Under the pieces are notes generated by a model. That model saw only the letters and a list, made by a program, of their open reading frames with translations. It made no database searches and was not told the DNA's origin. A stretch of DNA of 64,000 bases from Zoroaster sp. YZ-2022 (taxonomy: Eukaryota; Echinodermata; Asteroidea; Forcipulatida; Zoroasteridae), in assembly GCA_029582265.1 (NCBI GenBank), contig CM055828.1:4385402-4449401 (forward strand). The letters run 5' to 3'. Below are positions 47,968 through 61,300 of the stretch, piece by piece. Within the stretch, counting starts at the first letter, position 1. Every line of letters begins with the position of its first letter. The position numbers were made by a program, and so were the translations under genes.

Positions 47968-49293
47968 GGGTAGGATGTCGTATCCGACCGCCACTTTTTC
48001 TCATTCAATATAACCAATAATGTAATCTTACCTACCTACTAAGGTGGAGAACATATGGATGATGATGGACATATACTTCAAATTATTCCAGGATATTTAT
48101 TTCATGAAAAATCAGGCATTTTTGGTATACGATGACTTCCTCAGTCATGTCAGTCTGATCTTGTCAACTCCCCAATTAGTGACCAACACAGTCATTGTAC
48201 ATGCGCAGTGGCAACTATAATAGGATCCTTTTCTGAAGGGGAGGATTTTTTTAGAGGGGAAATAAAGTCCGAAAACCATCATAAAAGTGGATTTTAAAGA
48301 TAGTTTTTGCTTTCTGCACCACCAAAAATCGATAGAATCATCTTTTAACTGGTTAGTGGTTGGAAAAAAATTCCAAAAAAGCCCTTAAAAAGTGGCGGTT
48401 GGATACGACATTCTTTCCCATTTGTCATCTGCTAAAACACATGCTTAGACATTGTACACAAGTGATGGTTGGGTTTGACATTCTTTCCTTTATTTGAAAA
48501 ATCATTTAATTATTTGTATGATAAAAATTACACCAGAAAGAATGTCAAATCCAACTGCCACTTGTGCGCAATGTCATAGTAGGACTATATGTATTTAGCA
48601 GATGACAAAATGGCCAACATCGGAAAGAATGTCGTATCCGGCCGCCACTTTTTAAGGGCTTTTTTGGATTTTATTCGCAACCACTAACCAGTTAAAAAAT
48701 CATTCTATCGATTTTTGGTGATAAAATTTTTGTATGATAAAAATGACACCAGAAAGAATGTCAAACCCAACCGCCACTTGTGCGCAATGTCTCAGTAGGA
48801 CTATATGTATTTAGCAGATGACAAAATGGCCAACATCGGAAAGAATGTCGTATCCGGCCGCCACTTTTTAAGGGCTTTTTTGGAATTTTTTTGCAACCAC
48901 TAACCAGTTAAAAAATCATTCTATCGATTTTTGGTGGTACAGAAAGCGAAAACTATCTTTAAAATCCACTTTTATGATGGTTTTCGGACTTGATTTCCCT
49001 TCTAAAAAAATCCTCCCCTTCAGAAAATAGAAGGATCCTATTATAGTTGCCACTACGCATGTACAATGACTGTGTTGGTCACTAATTGTGGCATTTACAA
49101 GATCAGACTGACATGACTGAGGAAGTCATCGTATACCAAAATGCCTGATTTTTCATGAAATAAATATCCTGGAATAATTTGAAGTATATGTCCATCATCA
49201 TCCATATGTTCCCCACCTTACCAGGTAGGTAAGATTACATTATTGGTTATATTTAATGAAAAATAGTGGCGGCCAGATACGACATTCTACCCC
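47968..49293. mobile_element. 1.3-kb foldback element upstream of gene A
   Basis: Arms of about 0.45-0.5 kb (47,968-48,490 and 48,750-49,293) are inverted copies. The end motif ATGTCGTATCYGRCCGCCAC recurs at inner positions (~48,400, 48,640, 48,842), and the centre contains a ~216-bp tandem duplicate. No coding capacity and no clear target duplication. Confidence 0.8.
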
Positions 49294-50101
49294 CAACGTC
49301 TCACTGGATGTGCATATACTCACTGCTTAAAATCTCCCAAAATATAGTTTCTTCACTTGACTACACTTTCCTCTCCTTAAGGGACAAGTGTGTCCTCTAT
49401 CATCTTTTAAAAGAAAATCTGTGATATTTTTGTCATATTTGGACAGAAAAGTGGCAGTTGTATTCTACATTCTTTCCATGACAGCACCTCGGACAGAAAA
49501 TGTCAAGCCTCAAAGGATATTTGATACAAATCATCAACTTTAACATGTTAATGATAATTGGTGGAAGGAAAAGTTATAAGTATTAAAGTAACTTGCAAAC
49601 AGGCAAATGAGCTTGTTAATTTCACAATTTAAGCTAGCCCCATTCTAGGGCCAATACACTGGTCTCCCTCCATATCCTTGGTCCAGGCACATGTACAAAA
49701 AAGGAACGATTTTTCTTTATTTTTAACTTTTGATCTACAGTACTACTACTAGTACTAATTATTACAACCGAAAACTAAGTTATTTGGTAACCTTGCCCAA
49801 CCAGACACTTCTGGCATAACATCTATTATTCTGGGATATCTCATTTTCATGCAATTTTGGAAATATTTCATACCGTGTTTTATTTTGTTTCGCTACCAAT
49901 CTTTACGAGGGCAAATGAACCAGAAACACGTCGATGAAATTCCCGCTGTCGAGTGCTTGATGACCTCAGCGCAGCTGACTAAGTCACAAATGGTTGCCGA
50001 GTTGTTCACGTGTCCTTGCAATTAAAAGGTCACTGGAATACTCTTCGATTACACTAAATCATGTTGTCCTTTTCGTCTGACGCCCGGAGCGTTTGTTCCT
50101 T

Positions 50102-50229
50102 TTTATTAAAATGAAACGAAACAAAACGTTGCGGTAGTCGCGCACTTTGGAGGAAGAAAAATTGAACAAGGAACACGTTTTGTTAGCGCCACCAACGTTG
50201 AATCCTTGACAATGATTAGGGGATTCCCC
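50102..50229 (-). promoter_or_regulatory. Candidate regulatory cluster of gene A: kB site and ISRE-like repeat
   Basis: GGGGATTCCCC at 50,219-50,229 is a palindromic kB site. GAAACGAAAC at 50,113-50,122 fits the IRF/ISRE core GAAANNGAAA. On the minus strand an A/T-rich TTTTAATAAAA follows at 50,102-50,111, a possible TATA-like element. It lies 2.4 kb upstream of the gene A ATG, so a 5'UTR intron would be needed. Confidence 0.42.
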
Positions 50230-51387
50230 GTTACCAAACATCATGAGAAATGGGACGCCCCGCAAGCACCCGACTCGCAGCAGGTGGTTTAGGCCGACAA
50301 TCATGACGTTCGTTGATTTCTCCAGCTTCACCCTTTATCTAATCACAATATTATCATGCCCAAATGACCATTCATCAATGACCATCCTCACGTAAGGCAT
50401 CATTTTGTGGGGCAAAATTGGCATGGGACGCACTGCTGGCGGCCGGCGATCCCATTTCCATCCAATCATATAACAATGATCGTCAACAATTTTGAAGGCG
50501 ATCAGGGAAAATGACTGGCAGCAGAGCAGACTGACCCACCGAAAAACATCATGCAAGGATGGAGATGTAAACATTTGGAATCTTCCAACGGCTATAAAGT
50601 AAAGAGCCCCAATTGTTATATTTTTTGGGGGAAATGTTTGATTACACTTTAAGGACAGTAGGGGCAGTATGGGTTGATCCCTAAGCCACTAACTGGATGA
50701 AATCTGAGGTAATCGGTGTGGGAACTCAGCTTGAATAATGACCAAACAATAGCCTAATTAGTGACTGACATCAGGCCTATATTCTGTGAAGTTTTGCATG
50801 GCTGAATACAAAATTCGGCCAAGTCCCGCAATTTTCATTTGAATTTCAAAATAAACCAAGCAGACCGTCTGATCCTTTGACGGAGTCAGCCAATCTAGCT
50901 ACGGCCACTGACAAACGCCACACACAAACTAATTGGAACCATTATTGAAATATTCACACAATGAAGCCGCAATTGTATAATTGTATAAGCCGCAATATAT
51001 ATAGGATATACACACACATATATATGTGTATGCATGTATGTGTATACATATAATGTATATATGTTTATATTACTTTAATTAACTATTATTTGTTTCAAGT
51101 TGACATTGACAAGCTTCCGCTTATTATGTCTACATCTTGTTTTCTCTGTTTTTCTATTATACTCTGTATTGTACATGTTACAAATATGTCCATTTATAAT
51201 GTATCTAGAGAATGGAAATAAATGTACTGTTGAATTGCATTGAATTGAATTGTATCTGCACTTTTGTGGAAACATTATGCTTCATAGGTTGGTGAAATTT
51301 CTGTGTCGGGTGATAAACAACTGATTTAATTTTGCCCTACACTGACGTGTTTATAGCACTGCATACTCGTGCTTTCTGAGCGTCTAC

Positions 51388-51580
51388 ATAGGATTCTAGC
51401 CAGCCAACTGCCATCGGGCAAGCTCGGTGGTCGAGAGGTTAAGACATCTGCACGAGTAAGCAGGTGGTCGTGGGTTTGAATCCCGCCCGAGTCGCCTGTA
51501 AAGTTTTTTCACAGACACTTGGAAAGCATTGAACATGCAGTGCTATACACACGTTGGTGTAGGGCAAAATTAAATCAATT
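51388..51580 (+). mobile_element. tRNA-derived SINE, family 2
   Basis: Same head and tail as 24,893-25,087. An inverted tail fragment (51,325-51,387) abuts it, as in the 57.9-kb pair. Confidence 0.75.
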
Positions 51581-52958
51581 ATGCTTCATGTTGTACTGAG
51601 ACTGGATTATGACAGTACGCATTCAGCACTACCATGATTCGAAGAAAAAAATTGCAATACTTACCGTATCAACGTGATCAAGCCTTGCATATGCCGCCGC
51701 TGTTCGATCGTGGATTTATGATCTGAGGCAGCGTTTATTTCTATTACACAATTTCCCAAGTAGAACTCAAAATAACAGCAGTTGAGCATAACAGCAGGTG
51801 GCGTTACAGTGAAAGATAAACACACTGCTGCCTTGTACGGCAAAGTACCCTTTACGTGGCGCACACACAGCATTTGTTATTATTAATTATTGGGGAATTC
51901 CCAGAAAAAAAATACTGGTACCCTGCGCTTTGATCATTACTCCCATGCATTGTGTAGATATGACGAAACCAGTCTAGACAAGGGTGACAGTGAGTAAAAG
52001 CAAACATACAGCGGTGACAATGGGGTACGCCTTAGTGAGTATTGTGTAGGCAAAAAACACGATGTTTACCATTTAAGGTGAGTAATGAGTAATCAATGAG
52101 ATGCTGGTACTCACTCGAGTACAATTAGTATTCAGGTAATAATTAAGAGATGCTTTTTGGTTCATTTAGGCAGGCTGCGAAACAGTAGATTTGATGATGA
52201 CGACTGATGAATTATGATTCATGAATATGCATGAGGTTTATATTGCGAAATAATGTTCTGATCATGTTGCGCTAGGATACTGTATTTTGCAATAGGCCTA
52301 TACAAGGCCAGGAACTTAGTCATCGACCAATTAGGGCGAATTTTTAAAGACGTATTATTTTATTTACAGGCCTTGATCTGTTTCGTGTTTGTAGCTCGAT
52401 GTTTCATCGACATTTTTAATTTCCTTGAAAATAATAATAATAAATAAGCATTGCTACACTGTAGGCCTTATATGTGCACTTGGATTTCTTACTTAATACT
52501 TATATTAATGAAATAACGTGTTTTTCTGTTATTGTTGTTGTTTTTTAAAATTTAATTGTAGGCCTTATTTACAACAAGGAACAGATCAATATACCGGTTT
52601 TAATAACATGAATTGAGAGTTATTACATGACACTTACACTATTATACCCAGGCAGGCATTTTTATAATGAGTAAAAAAAGAAGAAAACAAACATTTCAGA
52701 GCAATACGTTTCAAAGTTGGGCAATATTTTGATAATTTTATAGGACTTTAAATTATTATTATTAGGGCCTATTTGGTTGACAAACTGAGTTGAAACATGG
52801 TGGGCTATATGCCTATAGTGACTCCTTGGAGGTTGAACCCCCTGACTGAATAATTATGATTGTCCGATCCAGCGCCATATCCTTTTGTCAAACGGGGTTT
52901 TGTACAAACAAATGCATAACCTCAACTAATGGATGGGTTGACAAAATGTTACACAATA

Positions 52959-53599
52959 AAATGGAAGGTACAAGATCGGTAACCGATTACAAAATTACAA
53001 ACGGATTACCGGTATTATCCGAAAGTTAACTGGTTGTGAAATTTGGATGTCGGAAACTGTAGATAAAAGCTGTATTTCAAATGCGCTTGATTCTGATTGA
53101 CAGCCCCGCTGACCAATCGGAAGACTGTCCACGCCCTCAACCCGTTACGTACAATAAATATTGTGTGGTCATAGGTGGAAGCTTAAAACTGAAGGAAGGA
53201 TTAAAATTGTGGGCCAGCATGTTTATTTTTTTAAAATTAATTTTAGTTTTTAATTTACTAGTACTAATCCTTGATGGATTTTTCGTTCAATGTTTAAAAT
53301 GAAAACTTCCTTAACCCCCCCAAAATAGCAACTCAACATTTGAATCTATTTTTCCCCGTCAAATCGGTACAAACACGGGCGATATATATTTAAGGGGCCA
53401 TCATTCCAAAAGGTTATTCGGTCTGAACTGCCCTCATTTCAGAGAAACCACGAAACAATTATAGGCCTACGAATATTTTACAGACTCCGCATTGAGCTGA
53501 AAATTTCACAGGTTGGTTGTTTGATGGAGATTTTGATTCAAAGAAAGTAAGGACTGGCCTAATCACAGAAACATTTTTGCCATCATTACCTTCCCTTTA
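52959..53599. mobile_element. MITE-like element with GGAAGGTAC ends
   Basis: Left ATGGAAGGTACAAG, right inverse TTACCTTCCCTTT. The interior shares a segment with 42,510-42,700. Confidence 0.5.
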
Positions 53600-55115
53600 A
53601 CACAATTAATCAGTACTTGAGTTATGGCCTCAAAGGCATGTTTGCACAGAGTCTACAGCAGCAAATATAAAGCAACATATTGCCTTTCATAACTAACAGG
53701 AAATACAATTTCAGTATATCTCGATCATTGGGAATATTTTCGATGAAAAATACCACTCTTAAACAAAGACTAGGCCTGCATTTCTTTGAAAATCGTTGCC
53801 GTAGGCCTATGGGTCTCTGTATTGTTCATTATTATTATTTTATTTAATCGAAAACGTATTTGAAATAGAAGCCATCGTTCCATTTCTAATATATGATTTC
53901 CTTGTAAATACCCTGGCTGAATCGAACATAGGGTCACATGTGTTTACAATTTGGGGTGTCCTTGTTAGGTAAACCAGGGATGCCATGGCAGGCACAAGTG
54001 TGCAGATCAGATAAGTCTAATTGTGCAGTCTTTAAACAGTTTCCTTTGATCTCCACTTAACATGAAATATTCAAATAGGCCTAAACTACTGATGGATAAT
54101 ATTAGAAATATAATGCTTTACGTAAAAATAACCCTATTTGGTTTAGTTTCTTATGCTGACAGCTCATCAATAATAGAAAACTTTGAAGGTGCCTGCCAAT
54201 CTGCCACCTGTCACAGTTTGTCCTTGATGTTCTATTTGTAGACAAGTGATATCATTGTGTGACGTTATCCATAAGGTTATATCTCATGACTGCTGTTATG
54301 ATAAAATGCATGACCCGAAAGATTGTGTTTTAGGTCATATTATTGATGTTTCCCAACGCCTGAAAGGAATTGGAAGAAAAAAACAGTGACGTCAGTGTTG
54401 TCCTTTCATGCAATGCACGCACTTATGGGGAGGTTTTCTGTGTCCCTGAATTAAAAAAAACGCCCTCTGATTTCTCCCACGTTAATGTTTACCTAAATCA
54501 GAACGTCAAATGTTGCCCAGTTTTGGTAATTTCCCGTTATTATTTTGAAAGTTATCTCAGATGAAAGTAAGTAATTACACAACTAAATTACCGTTGAAAT
54601 GGCGAAACATATGGCTGGTTCGATTTAATACTGACTTGAAATATATACATCCAGAAAAAAAAACTTAAAACTGTTGCTGTCGTGACTGCATGTTTATGTT
54701 ATACATTTATCCATGTAAGCATAACCAGTATTTACAACGATTCGTTTACGCATCAATTGAGAAACACAGTATTTAAATGGATTCAATGAAGGTTCACCAT
54801 GTAGCCTTTTCATTAACATACCATTTCAGCTAAATATGCTGAACGATTGCGAAATATCACATATAAAAAACCCAACAGGAAATACGATTAGTCAATGCAG
54901 TTTTCATGAATGCTGCAGTGGGAATTTCTGGATGAATACATAATCTGAGAAAAGACTGAAAAAACATCTGGAATTTTAATCAAACCCATGCTGATAGGGC
55001 CTGAAGTATTGGTAGGCCTAAGCCTCTGTTAGGATATTATTTGAAAAAAAAAAAAACATGTTCACTTCGACGAAAATGCCCTGTTTTTGAACTTTAACAG
55101 ACAATATTTCTCATC

Positions 55116-55183
55116 GGGAAAGTCCCGACTTTCAGAAATGCTTCCGCGAACCTGAAACGTCATAAAATAGTGCGGCTATATAA
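55116..55183 (+). promoter_or_regulatory. Candidate inducible promoter of gene B: kB site, GAS-like site, TATA box
   Basis: GGGAAAGTCCC at 55,116-55,126 is, on the other strand, the immunoglobulin-kappa kB sequence GGGACTTTCC. TTCCGCGAA at 55,142-55,150 fits the STAT consensus TTCN3GAA. TATATAA is at 55,177-55,183. The order suggests transcription starting near 55,207 towards gene B. Binding and start site are inferred. Confidence 0.5.
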
Positions 55184-55206
55184 CACAGTGATTTTCATAA
55201 GCATTG

Positions 55207-55443
55207 TAGCACTTTGTTGATTCATTGTCACGACAGAGTCGGACGTCAAATTCTAAACAGAATATTATTGTAAACACCTACCTGTTAGTATCTACTCCTA
55301 GTCCTAGAGTAAGAGCCTCATCTCTCTATAGTCTAATTGCCCCCACTTGGCGAGCCGCATGTATGGAAACGAGCAATTATAAATGTACATCTTGTGCGAT
55401 GCTGTAAACTGATCCACGCAGTAGGATAACGGACAGATCCAGA
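55207..55443 (+). other. Possible 5'UTR exon of gene B
   Basis: Lies just downstream of the TATA box and ends at a perfect GTAAGT donor (55,444-55,449). Its ATGs open only short frames that end inside it, so it would be non-coding. No transcript evidence. Confidence 0.3.
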
Positions 55444-56756
55444 GTAAGTACATTTCTATGTTATGTTTTATGATTGTGACTATGACCTATATTAATTATT
55501 ATGCAGTTCCAGAGGGTGGGTGCAATGGGTGTACATACATTTACCCTGTTTTCTGGTATGCAGAACTCTGTTTTCATTCATTCCTCTGAATTTCCTAACA
55601 TCAAATTACAAATTTGCAGAAATTATGTAGCTGGGGGAGGGGCGTATGCAAAATGGGTCTGACTGTCTGACAAAATTTAGTTGAGCAAAGATCACCGATT
55701 ACTGTAAAGAATACGCCGGAGGACCATGGGTGTAGAGAACTGTGAACGTGTGACATGTGACATAATGTTTACTTTGATACTGCCCTCTTTTGAACAATGA
55801 TACTGGTATTGTTTGTAGAGTTCATAATAAATGATGCTGTTTTGATGACACAACAGCAGATAAATTGTTCACTTTTTTATTCTCATAATTACACACAATA
55901 TATGCATTATGGTTGTCTAAAATGAAGGATTATATACAAACAGAATGTACAGGTCACATTCAAGTTAATTCACAACCTAAAGTTAACAATTCTGACATTA
56001 TTTATGTATGAATTATTATAGGGATTTATGAATGCTTACATTATTGCTGACTTTTTGATTATTCCTTTAGCGGGAGTCCAGTGAATTCTACGCCAGTTAT
56101 ACTTCCACATCTTTGTCTCGATAAGAGATAATTGGAATGCCGAAATGATGTTTATATCTTTTGACAATGAAACCACGGATTCCTCAAAAGCGTCTAAATA
56201 GCACTGTACCTAAGCCAGAAAAAAATCTGTGCAGAGAAGAATGATGAAGCAATGTTAAATTTTAGGTTTGGGAGGGAAAACCCCCAGACGAACATGCTAT
56301 AGGGAAAACCAACGTTAACGGTTGAGAGACTGAAAACCCAGTCTAAACACGTATGTCGGCTCGGCTCCGAGTGGAATTCGAACCCGGGTCCACATAGGTT
56401 CGATGAAGGAGAGATTTTACCGTGTTCATTTCTTTATTAATTATTTATTTCTCGCTACAGTTCGGAGATCATTTTAAAGTAACCCCACAGTGTGAAAAAT
56501 GGACCACGAACGTAACGCCCGATGTCAGAGGATACAATTTGGGATGCGATCACTCGGGTAAAGATTAATGATTCATATAACGGTAGCCTATAAGGTGACC
56601 CATAACGTGTACAACATCCACACACCCCCACCCCACAAAAAACAACAACCACAACAACAAACAAACAAACAAACAAACAATATCTATAATGTATGTATTA
56701 GCATGTGGTAACATAGTAAGAATGTTATTTGACTGTTATTAACAAGTTAAATCAGT

Positions 56757-56801
<45 letters not shown>

Positions 56802-56802
56802 T
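56757..56802. repeat. (ATA)n microsatellite
   Basis: About 15 perfect ATA units. Confidence 0.95.
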
Positions 56803-57126
56803 TGCATTTAGAATGCGCCTAATCCTTATAGGCCTATTCCTTTCGAATCCTTGTTTTACCGGCTCACCCTTTTAAATTTTAAAGTCACTATATTATGCTG
56901 TTAGTTATTTTGAGAAACAGTTTAAGGATTACACTTTTACATAAAACTTACTTGGTGTAGAATTGATGATCAAACATCTCTTAAAATCATGTATGCAGGG
57001 CCATAGCGAGCGGGGGGGGGGGGTTGTTTGTTTGTTATAAGTTGTTTATAAACTGCGGTTTTGGGTGGCAGTTGTCCCTACCCCTCCTCTACCACCTCCC
57101 CTACCACCTCCCCTACGTCCCTACCA

Positions 57127-57275
57127 CAGCATACTGATCAAAACGTCGAGTTGTAACCTCCAGTTCTTTTCAGAACTAATTACTTACTCAATAGAGAATT
57201 TCACATGGTGTCACCGTAATTAGTCTTACTTATCCTCTTCACCATGCAAAGCTAGATACAAGTTTTACCTACTTT
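57127..57275 (+). mobile_element. Fragment of the same repeat family
   Basis: Matches 8,517-8,640 from the second half of the core onward; the first half is missing. Confidence 0.5.
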
Positions 57276-57736
57276 ATTTCTTTCATTTTTTTCTCAGAAG
57301 ACTAAATCAAGCTGATGAAATTCTACTGCCTCCTCCTAACATCGTATGTTATCTTTGCAAGTTTATTGTGTAATACTAATGAAGTTTTGTACGGCTGAGT
57401 TAAAAGACCATCGGCCATTGGGCTAACAGTACAAGGGACATGGCCTACAGTTCATATAATTATGCGCTGGGCGGGGGGGGGGGGGGGCTTGTTGTTAACT
57501 GAAAACCGAGGACATCTACCCATCGGCCTGCTATTTATATGTTGGCATTTCTGAAGAAGTAGCTTGATGTTTGAAAATGGAAATAATTATGGGTACCATA
57601 AAAGTGTCCGCTCCATGCACTTTGTGGCCCTCTAGCGGTGAAAACGCATTGTGTGTTTACAAACATGGTTGTATTTCTTATACTGACAGGACTCCTCCCA
57701 TTATATTGGAAGTTCATATTTCAGCAAACCTTTTAA

Positions 57737-58075
57737 GTTGATTTAATTTTGCCCTACACCGACGTGTGTATAGCACTGTATGCTCAGTGCTTTCCGAGTG
57801 TCTGTGAAAAAACTACACAGGCGACTCGGGCGGGATTCGAACCCACGACCTCCTGCTTACTAGTGCAGACGTCTTAACCTCTCGACCACCGTGGTCAAGG
57901 CAAGCTCGTCATCGGGCAAGCTCGGTGGTCGAGAGGTTAAGACGTCTGCACTAGTAAGCAGGAGGTCGTGGATTCGAATCCCGCCCGAGTCGCCTGTGTA
58001 GTTTTTTCACAGACACTCGGAAATCACTGAGCATACAGTGCTATACACACGTCGGTGTAGGGCAAAATTAAATCA
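57737..58075. mobile_element. Head-to-head pair of family 2 SINEs (long hairpin)
   Basis: Minus-strand copy 57,737-57,892 and plus-strand copy 57,918-58,075 are joined at their heads with a ~25-bp spacer. Arms of about 155 bp are nearly fully complementary, ending 155 bp before gene B exon a. Confidence 0.88.
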
Positions 58076-58230
58076 ATTGTTTATCTCCCGACGCAATAAT
58101 TTCACCAATCTAAACCTTTTAAGTGGTTGGCGATCTGTTTGTAGAGTGGTGAGTGGTGAATCACATGGCGACACTGCAATCATAGGTCTAATTTTATTTA
58201 TTTATTTTTTAAAAACATGATTGCCCATAG

Positions 58231-58349
58231 CTCAAGAACTTTATACGGGATTTCCAGAATGATATAAAAGATGAAGCAAAGGTTCTGATGGTCAACGAGA
58301 ACTATAAAGAAGCAGTCGGCATTTTAAGTCACGCAATCAATGTCAGCAG
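58231..58349 (+). CDS. HELZ2: Gene B exon a
   Basis: LKNFIRDFQNDIKDEAKVL to ILSHAINVS, matching gene A exon 2. Acceptor gcccatag, donor CAG|gtaaat. Confidence 0.82.
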
Positions 58350-61300
58350 GTAAATATATATAGAGAGAAATGTGGAAGGTGTGAGGAAAGAAGCAATGAA
58401 TAAAAAGTAAATTTAAAAAAATCTAAAATCTCAGTACTTAAATGTAAGATGTGTATGATAGTTTATATTCGTTATTGTATAACCTTAAAACATTGATTTC
58501 ATATTGCAATGTGTATATCATATTTTATTTCTCCTTTTTGTTTAAAGTTTTCTTTCTGATGATGGGTATTTGTGCGATACGACGATCGATATGAAGTTGT
58601 GCGCTATGTATTCACATTGCATAAACAAATTGGTAAGACTACTGTCTGCAGTTTAAATTGAATAAAATGCATGGATTATCGATTTTTTAAAATAATATTT
58701 ATATTAACCGCAATGAAAACTGTTTGATATTCACTAGACGTAGGAGGGGTTTACCTCGTTGTCTCTATAGTAGCTAATTGATGGCCCATTGAAAATCATC
58801 TAGGCTATAGGTGACATGGTTATACCATCACAAAATAAAGCTTTATTACTACTAGATGGATTTCGAAAACCTTGGATGAGAACAGCCCAGCATATCTGTT
58901 GTCGACCATAGTTCTTTGTGTTGATTGTGAACTAAAAAGTGAAGAACAAAGTTTTGAATAACTTCCCTTGTTTTTGTGCATTTATATATATATAGGCCTA
59001 TATTTTTAAATCTTTGTTTTTTTTCCTTATAGGGATTCCCTGAACATGCAATGGATGTTGCTGCGATGGGTATGTCTCACTTTACAGTATCTGTGCTTGG
59101 CAGCAGTAGAATCAGAAATGCTTCAATTGATGGCTTTATACTTAAACCTCCTCCAGTTTGTGCCCTCTCCTGTTGATCTTACCAACTGTCCTTGTTGGTT
59201 TCCCTCTGCTGTTTCGTCTTTGTACGCATTTCTATTCTACTGTTGCTGTTGACACAATGTAACATAGGCTCTATGGGTTTCTAGATTATCCCCCACTCAA
59301 AATGGTCTTGCTGATTTGATTAAACTCACTGTGAAAAGTGTGAAAATATGTATGTAGGCCTATGAGTGGAAATTATATTAAACTTGAAACTTAATTGTCT
59401 ATACGATTAAATGTTATGACTTATTTCACCGGTTTTGTTCCTGTAAAAATACTTCAATGTGCAACCAGCCAATGGCGACGATGAAGGTGGTTTTCATGGA
59501 TGAATGAATGATTTTTTTGGGGTGAATGTTATTTGCTATGATTTGACTTTTACAGCCTTGTGCATCAACCCAAACTACCTACCGGCAAAAGTAGAGTTTT
59601 TGAAAGCGAAGTACACGATTGCCCGTGCAGCAGGACATGAAAGTCTGATTGAATTTCAGCAATTCTTACGCACACAATCGCCAGACACGGTAAGAACTGA
59701 ACAGGATAAAATTGTTGTCTAGGCCTAAACTTTGATATGAGATACAGGAAAAAGAGGTGTGAAAGGATTTAAAAAAATATTACAACAGGCTTACGATATA
59801 AATAGACCAACCTTATGCTCCACCACAAGGGGGCGCCATTTTTGGGGAAATGGGGGTCAAAAAAGTTATTAGACTTGTACAATGTACAAATTTTAAGTTT
59901 TTTCAATGATACTTTTAAAAATGTGAAAATGTAAGATAGAATCCGTAACAGTTGCTCACAAAATGAGTCTTATTAGCGTTTAAAAAATGGTCGTACCCCC
60001 GAAATGCCCTCTTTCGGTCGAGCATAAGGTCTATTGAATATACAAAAATTGTTTTTTGTTTTTAGGAATGTCCTTACAAAACAGGAAACATATAGGTAGG
60101 TTTATGTTATGGGTCTAATGTTTCTCGCTGCCCGGCAACATCAACATTTATTTGGCGCTTCTACTTTGTGAAGTGCACGCATACTGCTGCACATCTAAGC
60201 AATGTTGATTTATAATTTAGATTAACTCTTTTATTCACAGGTAAAACATCCTGAAGTTGCGGATATATTCATTCTTGTTGACAGTTACCTGGGCCAAATT
60301 AGATCAACTATCGCCCAACCAAAAGCAACCCCCAAATCAGCTGATATGGAGCAATGGATTCCACACCTAAATAAAGAATTCGCCAACCATACCAGGGTGA
60401 GTATATTATTTTATTCACAGAGTTTGTGATTTCATTTTATTCAAATTGATATACATTTTTTCCCTTCAAAAACGTGTATCAACCTTCCCCAGTGAATTGC
60501 TTGTTTACTTGTTGTTTAATTTGTAGACAGACAATAACATGTCATGTAGGCCCAAAGCGAAGAGGAGAAAGAAAGAAATATGTGACGGGGCAGAACCAGT
60601 GTTCCCGGAAATTGGTGAGTTTGCCCTCACGCTTAAATAATTAAGGAGAATAGAATGCTGATAATTCGATATTATGTGAAATATTACGAAGAAAATCAAT
60701 GCATAGTGACAGGTAAAAATGTATTTTTCTCTGTTCTATTGAATTTGGTTGTTTTCATTGGAATATTGATTACATCCTTTTTTTTAGAAAGGACAACTAT
60801 ACTTTGTAGTGAAATAATTAACAATATAGTTGTAATTATGTGGACAAATGAATTCATAACGGGACCCAGAATAAATTCATTTGGAGACATTTAAACTGTT
60901 AACCCATGCTTCTTGAGATTATTGTGGAGAAATGTATCATTTTAAAAGCATTGTTTTCTTTTCCTCAAGTAAAAATAGCAGTGTTCCAATCATACATGTT
61001 TAATGTTCTGGTCAGTTTTACCAACAGAATCCCCAAAGGTTCCCAGCGTGGTGATCACCAAGGAATCCCCGACAGCATCCTCACCAAAGGTTGCTCCAGG
61101 ATTGACCAAAGAGATCGCTCAGAAGCCAGCCGACAATGTGTCTGTTCGCAAAGCAGGAGTATCGAAATCCTCATCTGCAACCGATGTTGCCAGGTAAGAC
61201 CGTCTCCTATGATGCTTGTACGCTGTGACCATGCTGAGACGCTGTGACCATGCTGAGACGCCGTTAATAGCCGGCCGCTTCATTTTTATCTTCCCAGTGT

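Larger units (their letters stand above)
49295..55110. other. Intergenic region between the divergent genes
   Basis: No gene recognised; short frames at 50,059-50,574 have no motif. Contains the candidate regulatory cluster at 50.1-50.23 kb, SINE pieces at 51.3-51.6 kb and a MITE at 53.0-53.6 kb. Confidence 0.6.

Noticed and set aside
50059..50574. Two minus-strand frames of 90 and 79 codons upstream of gene A
   Set aside because: No recognisable motif, not joined by plausible splice sites, and overlapping the candidate regulatory cluster.
57298..57345. Small plus-strand exon-like segment with acceptor tttctcag, an ATG and donor gtatgt, a possible gene B first coding exon
   Set aside because: It would end in phase 2 and put the exon at 58,231 into a frame with an early stop. 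It also does not resemble the gene A N-terminus.
57918..58000. Possible functional tRNA gene (also 24,925-25,005 and 51,420-51,500)
   Set aside because: Several copies share an identical non-tRNA tail and vary in the head, the pattern of a tRNA-derived SINE. No clean cloverleaf was apparent.
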